DNA from: Antedon mediterranea
Taxonomy: Eukaryota > Echinodermata > Crinoidea > Comatulida > Antedonidae
Reading direction: 5' to 3'
Assembly: GCF_964355755.1 (NCBI RefSeq)
Contig: NC_092673.1
Span: 3,229,001 to 3,293,000, forward strand
DNA: 64,000 nt
Made by a program: the position numbers and the translations under genes. Of the stretch, positions 14,901 through 26,900 are shown one piece after another. Below the pieces are notes generated by a model, which searched no databases, was not told the origin of the DNA, and saw only the letters and a program-made list of their open reading frames with translations. How positions within the stretch are numbered: the stretch's first letter is position 1; each line of letters opens with the position of its first letter.

Positions 14901-17900
14901 AATAATTAATCACGATACATTAGTTACAACTTATTTCTTTGTCTTAAATGAACAACTTTACTTTCTTTTCCATCAGGAAGTTGATGATTTCAAAATCTAG
15001 TCAAATTAATTCTTAATGAAACAATCTGTATAATGACCTGAAACTGTAATCTCAACTAACAAATTTCAACATAATTTGAATCTTTTTCTGTCACAGATGT
15101 GTTTGTAATTGAATTTAGAGACTACAGACAACTCAAAACACAAATGTTTCCTTTTTATGGCCCATTAGTTAAAATTAGATTACTTATGGGGTAATAAACA
15201 ACATTTATTAAAAGGTTATGCTAGAGCGATTTATGACAGTGTCAAGAAAACATACAAAATGTGAACATTAGTACAAAGGGTTCTAATGTGAACATAAGTA
15301 CAAAGGGTTCTAATGTGAACACATGAATGAATGCTTTTCAGCGTGAACCTGTACACAGTGAATAGATTATTCCCCAGATCTACTGTTCTGCCTAGACCTT
15401 CATATAGGACGTTACGCCCTATAATCATCATAAAAATTATTCTGACTCCATGCACCTATCAATCCTTTTAATGATTATGCTACAATGCATACCGTATATC
15501 AACATGTTTAATAGTAGTATAACGAGATACGAGAAACTTTAAAAGACACACAGTAATTTTACTTGGACATCTTGTTATACTACTACAGTGAAAACAAATA
15601 TTTATTTAAGAACTTTAAGCACTCATACTCAAGGCTTAGGACCACTAACTTGCAGCATAGTAATTCATTATGTCATTCATGTCAAGCCTGTAAGCAGGCT
15701 ACAGTCAGTAAATGGGATGGTACGAACTTTAGCAATAATGAAAGGGTAGGATATCAAAATATAGCCAAATAATTCACCATAACCAGGAATCCATTAAATA
15801 GCAAAGAATATAATACATTTCTCTTATATCTATCAACGGTAAAATCTAGGAGAACCCTCAATCAATTGGAAAATCAAGTCGCATCAAAAGCCTATCAAAA
15901 TAACAACATGTGTTGGCTAAACATTATCCTATTTGCATCAATGTCGACGGATTCAATTTTATTACTCAATTCAATGTATGCATTTTCACAGCTGTGTTCA
16001 AACTATCAGAAAGTTGAAAGACAAGTCTCCCATGATAAATCTGCCAAATAAATTTAAACCCACGGGCAGTTTTTTTTAAAGAATAAAATGTGTACTGTAT
16101 TTACACATACACTAATATTACTTAATCATTCAGTATAGTGGCTGAACAATCATCCTGTATAATACAGTAGTGTTACAGTATTGATTTAAATCTTTGGAAT
16201 TAAAATTTCTGGTTTTATTGGTGCTACTGTATGTTTTGACCATACCTACTTAAAACAGAAAAAGGAGGTGTATTTAGGGCATGTATTGGGACTTGATGCC
16301 ATCTTTTTAAAAATTAAAATTACCTGTGAAAAAGTGGGAGAATATTAGGGAGGTTTCGCAACCTTACGAATACGATAACGAAAACGGATACGTCACACAT
16401 TTGTGAATCTTTTGAGCTGATCCCCATTTTATATTCGTAAAGCGTATTCGCGTTGACAAATATCACCAGTCATATTCGTAACTACATACAAAACAAGTAT
16501 AGTTTTTATCTATTTTGCACATTTTGCATTTGAATCAGGAATGATTTAGGATTATAATATAATTATATATTTATTGATTTATTTACAAAGCAACACTTTT
16601 TTACTGGCTTACAAAAACGAATACGTGTGCGTGACGTATCCGTTTTCGTTATCGTATTCGTAAGATTGCGAAACCTCTGTAATATAAAACAAAAAATTTC
16701 GAAAACTCCAACTAAATCTTAATTACTAATATTAAGGAATATTGTACAGAAATAAATTCAAATTTATGGAAAGACATAAAGTTCTATAATATGTCCTTGT
16801 ACTGTATAAAATTATACATTTATATTCTGATAGAACAATTGAAACAGGGAGAAATTCTAAGGAAATTGAAAATCAGGGAGAACATATTATATTCTTAGAG
16901 CCCTTGAGATGAACCAGAAATCCAAGAGACTCCAGGCAAAGTCTCACGAGGGTTCTGTATGCCAAGAGTTGTGACTGTCAGATCGCAACTTCCGATTACA
17001 CAAGCATTCAATGTTCTATCAACTTGTTCAAATTCGGATTTTGTAAACTACTAAATACTACTGTACTGTATGACAAACAGTCTCTTTAATTTAATTAAAA
17101 CATTACATCCTAATCTAAATCCTTGTCTACACTATCAAACTTTATGTGACAAAAAAATGTGATGTGCTCATATATGGACATGATGATGTCATATCACTAC
17201 CATATTTGGGCATATCACTACCATATTTAGGCACATCACACTTTTTTTGTCAAACTAGTTTAGGCAGAGCTTAATATGCCTGCAGTATCAAAGCTTAAAC
17301 AAATTAGGAAGAAAAAAAGAAATTAATCTGGCCTAAAGAAGGACGATAGATCTACAAACGCTTATTTCCGACAAGCATATTGGCAGCGTCGCTGTCCCCT
17401 TATTGTTGTAGACACAAATAATGTATCTTTGCCTGGCCTAGATGATGCCTAATGTCTTGAGTCAATGACGCTGCGAAGGGATTAATCACATTTATTACAT
17501 CCCATGAGTGTGCTTAGTCAGGGCCTCAGTCTGCTGCCGTGGGAAATGAACATCACAGTGATATTAATATTATAATTGAACTTACTAGCAAGTTTATTCA
17601 TAGCTACAGTATGCTATTATAGGCCCCATGCTTTAAAAAAACACAAGGCTAGTGTAGTTAAGTTTACTTCATACTTTGGTAATTGTGGAAGATGGCCCCA
17701 CATGATTATGACGTACAGAACTGTGTACATAGTCCAAACTATTGTAGTATTAAAGGGCTTTTCTCTATGTACTAAAGTTTACTTGTAGTAAGACTCCATA
17801 GCTTTACCAGCACAAAAAACTCACCTACTAAGATACAGTATCTTGGAGTGTTTTTAGTAGATACTGTATTACATCTATAACCAGCACTAAATTGAGCTGA

Positions 17901-20900
17901 TGATATGGTATATTGAGAAACCATCATAATACAGTACAGTTATTTATTTATGTTTATACTTTCCTAGTCACTTTCATCCACAGGTGCTCATCTAATTCCA
18001 TCAAACTCACCACCACTTATATTAAATGTTAGCAACCCGATATGAGTGATGAATATATAATAAATTCCCTGTAGGAGATATGTAACACACTGTACTTCAT
18101 TCTCTCTGCAGGAGAAGTGTAATAGAGCACTGGAAACGCCAAAGGCGGTTGTTATGTATACACTGGTTTATGTCAATAACTTTCTTGATTTAGATAGCTG
18201 TAGTCAACACATTTGTACCATGCAATACTATCACTGGGCTAGCCCATAGGTGCCCGGGACATTGACAGTCTCCTACTGTAGATGCAACATATCAGTATTC
18301 AGGAATGTGTCTACAAAAGTGGTGGAACTTGACCACTAAAATCTATGCAGGAAAAGTTCAGCTGAATGGAAACCGAAGCTACATGTACTGTATGTGTGGA
18401 TGCAATTCCAAATATCACAGCTTCTATCATCTTATACCCTTTTCACACTGCATAAATTGTTGTAACAAGTTTTAACCAGGTTTGATTTCCCCACTTATTA
18501 CACGTTTTCACACATGCCTACGCAAACCTTGTGAAATCTCGGTAGAATTTCCCCAAATTTGTATTCACACTTTGCAAACCTGGTTTGTTTGTTTGTTAGC
18601 AGGATTACTCAAAAAGTAATTACAAGATCTTTACCAAAATGAATATACAGATAGATATGTGGTCTGGGACCATTCCATTAAATTTTGGGACCATTTGGGA
18701 CTATGGTCCCAATTCTGGACAACTTTTTAGTATACTTTTCAGACATGCTAGTGTTAAAAGATACGACAGAAGTTTTCAAAAGGCGGCGAGCAGTCTTACA
18801 CTTTGCAAACTTGGACACAACTCGTTAAATTTTGCAGATGTGAAAAGGGTATAAAGAGTTCTTTTATATTGTGTAAACCACCTTAAAATGCAATAAAACC
18901 ATAAAAAAATGTAATAGTTATTGCTATGCATGAACACAAATTATCATTAGTTTTACCTTGACAGCTGACTTCATGACAACATTAGCAGCAATTTGAAGCC
19001 CATTTTGACTAACTTTACGAAATGCTTCATATCCCTTATCGCTAGCATGTGCTATATAGTCATCGATATCCTGAAATATCAATTTAAAAAGTTAATTTTC
19101 ATTTTCATAAGTTTTGCTGTTTGGTTTTGCAGATTACCCTCTATCTGACAGTAACTAATTTACTATTGGTAGTCCTTGGCCACATGTGCCTAATATAACT
19201 GCATCTAGCTGGCAGTACAGTACTGTAGGACTGGAGTGGTAAAGTCTACAAATTCCATTCAATCCAGTTTGCATCTAAAATGAAATATCTCTCTCTTGTC
19301 TTGAAACGTTTTCCGTCATTCCGACATTATGCTGTCCACGATTTGTTTCCATATTTTCCTGTTTTGGGCAGGATGGTTTGTTATTGTGCAAAAGTCTACA
19401 TTTTTTCCCTTTACATTTAAAAAAATTTGGTATATCCAAAATATAAATAACCTACTATTTACTATAGATGCAGACCTAGATGGAATGTAATGTTAATGAC
19501 AATATTAAACTGTTTATCACTAATGATATTATCCTGTAGTAGGCTATTAGAACACCTACACAGCTACTTAGGATATGACGTTCTCTTACATGCAACTACC
19601 ACAGCATGTAAACACCGACCACAAACAATACCAAATATTTTATATTAAATAATAATTCTTGTTAATTGTTCATACATAAAATCATTTCTTTTTTTGGTGT
19701 TTATTTCATAATTTTCATAGATAACATAGTTGAAAGTTGTACAGTAAATTCTCTGTACTACAGTAAAAAATAAATTTGTTTTTAATACTATACCTTCTCT
19801 TTCTTGCTTAGTGTAGGATGAATAAATTTTCTATACAGGTATGTGGCTCCTTTTGTCCAAGGCGAAATTAACCAGAAAATAAATAGAATTTTTGCCTCAT
19901 AATAAAAAGGAATACTGTGGGAAAACAGACAAAATTGGTTAATATTGACATTTTTTAGAAGCTGTACAGATATTATCTTCCTAAAAAATCAATTTTATCC
20001 ACTAATTTTTCAAAAAACTACTACAGCATTGTTGATATAAATTTTGCGGTACACCATAAATATTAGTTCTGAAAAGAACTGTTGAGTTTCTCCTCACTTT
20101 ATATCAACATTTGATTTCGCCATGCAAACCTTCAAACAATATATACTAAAGCATTGTTAAAACTATAAGTTATCGTCTTATTTTACTGACACAGAGACAG
20201 TTCATATTGTATCTATAGATAATAAACCGTACACTTGACTGTAGTACTTCTTCCGGAAAACCTTATTCAGAGGACACAACACACACCCCTACTGTATTAG
20301 GGGGGACTTCTTGGTTGATTCTTTGGGGAAGGTGTCTCCTTAATACTGTAGTAATAGTAGTAGTACAGTATGAATAATATAACTATAAATCATATTAATT
20401 TTCAGAGACATTTTCAATTGACCTAAAGTATCAAATCCCAAACTGAATTATTGAACTTTTCTGGAGTTCAATCATTTCAAGTGTTGTGTAATAGTTGGGA
20501 TAATTGAAGCTTTGAAATAAAGTCAGTGACTAATCACTTCATGTAATCCTTGGCTTCTGACTAAATGTTTTAAATAATGACATACAGCTTCCTTAACCAC
20601 TCTCATGCTTACTGTATAATACCTATTATTATGGTAAATAAAAACATTAACGTTAATGTTATATTATACAATCAAAATATAATTATGTAATGAGACAATT
20701 TAAACTACATAACAGTATATGAATTCAATATGATTGTTCTGTCTAATGTGCTTATATCCACAAATAATGTGGCAGCAATTTTTCCTGGATTATACAAATA
20801 ATAGGATACATATCTGGTTGAACTATTACATTTATATTTTTTTCCTTTTATTTAGAAAAAAGCTGTCAGTGCATGGACCAAATGATGTGTGGTCTCGCTC

Positions 20901-23900
20901 TCTCTCTTTGTCGCCCCCCCCCCCTTCCCAGATAAATGAAAATATCAATCAGAGATCATTTCTAATAATAATAATTGAATCATTGTCCTATGACATTACC
21001 TTTTTACCAAATTTACCGGTGAAATAGAAAATATAACAAAATCATTTCTAATTATAGAAACTTGTTTCATTGTCCAATGATACTTGTTAAAGTACAATAC
21101 AAATAAATAATGGTATAGTACAACAAACAATCATAAATACAGTATAATTATCTTTAATGTAAAAGTGATGATTCTAAATCTAAAAAGTTGGAGATAAATT
21201 GTATTTTGTCTACAATTTCTTCTCCTTCAATCAAGGGCTATTGTATTTGGATAAACACTGTGTTGATGGTTTTTACTAGCTGTATAATCTATTTAGTGGA
21301 GAGCTGTAGCTTGATGGTTAACGTGCTTGCCTTCCAAACCCAAGATCCGGGGTTCAATCTCGACCTAATGCAGGGTTGTAACTCCTGACTTTTTCAACTC
21401 CACTCCCTAAGCCTTAAAATAAGACTTAGTTTAGAAGCACAATACATTATTAAATAGTTTATCCATCCTGTAATTTGCGAGTTATAAAATATAAAATTTT
21501 AAAAATAAGCTATTTAGTCATGTGACCAGTTTAAAAAGAAGAAGAAGAAAAAATATTCTGTAATTTCTTTTAGATGGAAATGTTTTTTAACCCTATATTT
21601 TGCATTTCTGATACCATTAAAGAGGGACATTTTGGATGACTATGCATTTAATCAAACACAATAAACTTATTCAAACATAGTAAACAGGAAAATCATCTTT
21701 TCCAATTATGTATTATTATCGTCAAAGAGACAAGATTGGACAGAAACAAACAAGTCAAGACATACACCAAACACAATCAGACAAGCCATGACAGGATAAC
21801 AATAGAAAGGTAGTCGCATTCTGGATAGGTCTTGTATAGATCTATGCTCACTGACAACGTTAAACCATCATAGACTTGTTCCTGTGTGCTTCCTGACCTA
21901 GTTCATTGCGTTTCAATTTAAATCATTTTAATGCAAAACATTTGATTTAAATTATTATTGATATAAATCTGATGAAATTGTCTTTCAGAAAATGTCACAA
22001 TCTATAAACTTTTGAAAGTTTTTAAATAAAATTATTATTGAAAATGTTCCTGTTTTTTATTATAAAACCAGATATCTCTTAAAAATGCATTAAAACTAAA
22101 AATCCTTTTGCATAAAATCAACTGATTTATGTACATTCGTACTTACATTGCAGCAAAAATATCACTAAATGTTTCAACACAGGAAAATAAGGCAAACACT
22201 ATCCAGTACATCATCCATTTTACCTGATAAAAAGATAAATCCAATGGAATGGTTAATTGCTTTTAAGATTTAAACGTGTATAAATTGATCATTGGCTGGC
22301 ATATTCGATTGGGAAATGTTTGTGTTCAATTTGAAACGTGAATTAAAAAACGTTGTTCATCGATTATTAATTTCAAAATACGACATATAAACTAATATTC
22401 AAATTGATGCAAGTACCATATTAAGGGGATACTTTCAGGACTCATCAAAGTGTACCCTAAAGTGATGTGCCCATATATGGACATGATGATGTCATATCAC
22501 TACCATATTTGGGTATATCACTACCATATTTGGGTATATCACTACCATATTTGGGTATATCACTACCATATTTGGGTATATCACTACCATATTTAGGCAA
22601 TAGGAACCATATTATGGGGACACTTTTAGTACTCATCAAAGTGTACCCTAAAGAGGGATGTTCCTAAAGCTCTGTCTACACTATCAAACTAGTTTGACAA
22701 AAAAATGTGATGTGCCCATTTCTGGACATGATGATGTCATATTACTACCATATTTGGATATATCACTACCATATTTGGATATATCACTACCATATTTGGA
22801 TATATCACTACCATATTTGGATATATCACTACCATATTTGGATATATCACTACCATATTTGGATATATCACTACCATATTTGGATATATCACTACCATAT
22901 TTGGATATATCACTACCATATTTGGATATATCACTACCATAAGGAGGGGTTCTAATATACAGTTGTACTATATCTTATAATACCATAGAGGAATACTTAT
23001 ACAGTCACCTCTCTTCCCTACCGCCCCTTAGGCTCTGTCTACACTGTCAAACTAGTTCAACAAAAAAAAAATGTTATGTACCCAAATAATATGGTATAAT
23101 GATACGCCCAAATATGGTAGTCATCATCATGTCCATATATGGGCATATCACAGAGCTGTACTGTATACATATACTTTACAAGATCTCTAATTTAGGAGAG
23201 ATTAATCAGAATATATTAGCTACTATTTTCTTGTGTATACATTCCACAGTAGAACAACCCAGTGACCAAGTTTAATCGAAAAAATGTTTAAAGATATATT
23301 GTCCCCCTAAAAAAAATTTTTTTTTTTTCATTTTTTTTGTTGAATATGTTATTTTAATGTCACATAATAGTTATTCACTCTCACAAAAAATTGGGTCTGA
23401 AAAAAATTTATTTACCTGAAAAATGTAATTTAAAGCAAAAAATGGTCAAATTGTCTGGAAGACAATGAGTTTTTGGGTAATTTAACTGTTTATTTTGTCT
23501 TTTTATAGGTGAAATAATTTTTTTCCCCCGTTTTTTTTTCTTATGGAAGTGAACAACTTCATTAAAACTGCAAAATGGCCTATTCAAAGTCCGATTTTAA
23601 AAATCTTTATTTTTCATGATTTTGGGGGACAATACATCTTTAAATTAAAACATTATTTGACTATTGAACATCATGAATGTTATAAACCACATGTGCCAAG
23701 AATAGCCTGGTACGACGAACTTTAATGTTTTGTAATGTTCACTCATTTCCCGACATTGAGCAGAAATAGCCGCACAAAATGTTAGCCTTACAGTCGGATT
23801 AACCCGTTAGCAATTGGTCCGTGAGAAAAGGGGCTCTGAGAAAAGTGTGACGACCGCCGAGACCAGCCATTTCCTTTGACAGAGTCCATGCAGTCTCGGA

Positions 23901-26900
23901 AGAATTTAATTATGATTTCTATGATCACGCATGGGTTTAATATTTAGCTAACAAGGCAAAGTAATTCATAATATAACCCAGACAAGGGACAGGTACCAGT
24001 TTGGCGTAGAACAACGGTGAATAATACAGATTTACTGTAGCAGTTGGCAGTAAATATTTCAAGTCATGCACTTAATATAAATTGAAAGGAGCATTTGAAA
24101 ATGGTATTATTGTTGCATTAATAGTATTCTAGAACAATCGAGTGAGACAAATGTCAATTGTTCTTGACTATCCTTTTAATTTTGAATGATTTTGCCATAA
24201 AAAAAATTGTTATACGCCCAAATATGGTAGTGATATGACATCATTGTATCTATATATGGGCACATCACATTTTTTTGTCACATAAAGTTTGATACAGAGA
24301 AAGGGGATAGTGGAGGGTGAACCTTTGCTTGAAATTACTTAATTAGTTCTTCACTTAATAGTACCGTATATTAATAATCTTATACTTTGTACTGTATGTT
24401 TGATTGATCAATACTACTGTACAGTATGCCGATCAAATAATATGTGAAATTATTGGCAATGATAAAAATTGCCACATCATGACTCTGTGAAGTTCAACAT
24501 CTGTGAATCGTTACCAATAAACAAGAGATTACAAGGAGATGTTCCTTTATAAAATTCCCTTAAAATTCTAAAGGATGTGAGTAAGATTACATAATGCCTT
24601 TGGGAAACATCCAATTTAAAAATGTGCATTTGTTTTTAATTTTTAATGCCATTGCTGAACATAAACTGATGGTGGAAGTACTGTGTATAGTTATTAAGGG
24701 TAAATAAATGTATCCTTGGCCAACAACAGGGTCAGAAAGAACAAATGAATTGTTAAAGCGGAAAGAAAATGCAAAAGTCAATGCTATACTGTACAGTAGG
24801 ATGCTTTTTTTTTAAAACAGACATCCAACAGAGATACTGTAAATTAATTTACTCATCTTAAGATAGTTGTACATATCATTGCGCTGTGAGACTCGGTAAA
24901 AAGTGCTTTATATGTTCGATATTATTATTTTAATATTATTATCAATATCATGTGTATAGTACTTCGCACAATTTCCCGACTAGTCCACTCAGCATCTGTA
25001 AATGAGTACCTAGTTTAAAAATACTAGGGAGGATAAAGCGGCGCGGAAAGGAACGGTCTATCTTACCACATAATGTTTTAAGAAACATCTTTATTCTTCT
25101 TCTTTTGGTAGGATAGACAGATGACTTTTTCTCATATGGGAGCTTCAAAATGCAGGAGAACGGAGCCGTGTAAATGGTTCCTCTGCTTTTCTTCTTTCAT
25201 TGACTATCTTAAGCTCTGACTACACTATCAAACTTTATGTGACAAAAAAATGTGATGTGCCCATATACTGTATGAACATGATGATGTGATATCACTACCA
25301 TAGTTGGGCATATCACTACCATATTTGGGCACATCACACTTTTTTTGTCAAACTATTTTGAAAGTGTAGACTTGTTAGCTTTAGGATATTTTTATGGATC
25401 ATTTTTGTGTGTGAAGCTCGTAGAAACATTGTATTAAGGCGCTACTGTACAGACTACTATTATTATTAATAAGGCGTAGTACACTGAGCTGATAATCATG
25501 GTAATGAACACAGAACTCACTTTTACCTACAGATTATTACAGAACATTATAAATGTAAGGAGGCTTGAGGCTTTTTGCCACATGACTGTTATCATGCACA
25601 GCTGTGAAGAATGATGAGTATTAACATAATAAACACAACACTTTAGACGAACGAACGGTTATCTAAATAAGACAAAGTTCATCATCTCCACTTGCCAATA
25701 GGAGGGGGGAGGGGGAAACTTACGTATTCCTTGACGTTTCTTGATTTAATTGCTTTATAAGATGAGTAGCCTGGATACAAAGTTCCAAACACCAGCCTGA
25801 AAACAGAACACATAATGTATGTTTATTAGAGCTGTCAATACAGTGTGTTACAACAAAGTTGATTTAACAAACTGTGCTAACTGCACTGTGTTTTGTTGCT
25901 CCCTTTTGAATTTATTTGGTTTATCATACATAATAGTGACATTTTCTGTATTACTATTAGTAAAGCTCTGTTTACACTATCAAACTTTAACAAAATGTGA
26001 TGTGCCAATATATGGACATGATGATGTCATATAACTACTACATTTAGGCACTTCACACTTTTTTTGTCACACTAGTTTGATAGTGTAGACAGAGCTTTAA
26101 GCCTTGTCTACACTATCAAACTTTATGTGTCAAAAAAGTGTGATGTGCCTATATATGGTAGTGCTATGCTTAAATATGGTAGTGATATGACATCATCATG
26201 TCCATAAATGGGCACATCGCATTTTTTTGACACATAAAGTTTGATAGTGTAGATAGAGCTTAACAGTATTGAGCTACAGTAATGTACTGTGTATCTCTTT
26301 CACTGCAAATAGTTTTTCCATCGTTGATTTAGTATACAAGGCAATAAAAACAAATTAAACTAAACAAAAATTAATCAACCACAAATCATGGTTTCAAACA
26401 TGAACCTTTATTTGTCAAAGATAAATGTGGGCTAGAGCAGAAAAGCAGCAGTTTCACACTTCATTAGGTAACATCAATAGCAGATTAATTCAGATATTCA
26501 ATATAAAATTCCTAAACAGAATTGTGACAGTAACAGTGAACAAAGTATTGTGTTAAATCTAATCGCCTACCTACAGTACTACGTAATACTAGTAACTGTA
26601 AACTATTTTGCCTCCCACTTTAACTAACCAAAGTTCACCAATGTCCAATTTATTACAGGGAGAAGTTGATTTTTATACTGTAACAAAAATAAACGATGGA
26701 GGAAAAAAAACATACTTCATACAGTATTTATAAATATATGTGTGTGATACAGAATCTTTTGAATTAGCTATATTATCAAATGTTGGATAACAATTTGTCA
26801 ATTTGTCTCGCAATAAATCATCAAATTCATTTTTGTTATAGATTTTAATTTTATTGTTTTGTGCAATTTGAATAAACTCCTTAAAATTGTGCAAGGAAAT

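Larger units (their letters stand above)
7780..18956. other. Large intron (11.2 kb) of the REEP-like gene
   Basis: This interval lies between REEP coding exons 5 and 6. I see no other gene in it. It contains a tRNA-like 56-mer (9093-9148), MITE copies (11211-11306, 13335-13534, 14676-14758, 17121-17273), a tRNA-derived SINE (about 12873-13030), a 'caccatatataggcatgtg' minisatellite (14160-14370), two foldback elements (14489-14603 and 16348-16678), a duplicated 28-bp unit near 15255-15320, and a TIR element (about 18433-18856). The rest is unassigned AT-rich sequence. Confidence 0.6.

Noticed and set aside
22741-22940. CRISPR-like regular array
   Set aside because: The units are contiguous with no unique spacers, the host is a eukaryote, and the array lies in a MITE.
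22457-22955. Several repeat-protein-like ORFs (LPYLGIS, HIWIYHY, MVVIYPN)
   Set aside because: All are different frames of the same 21-bp MITE array; no start context, no codon bias, and the frames overlap on both strands.
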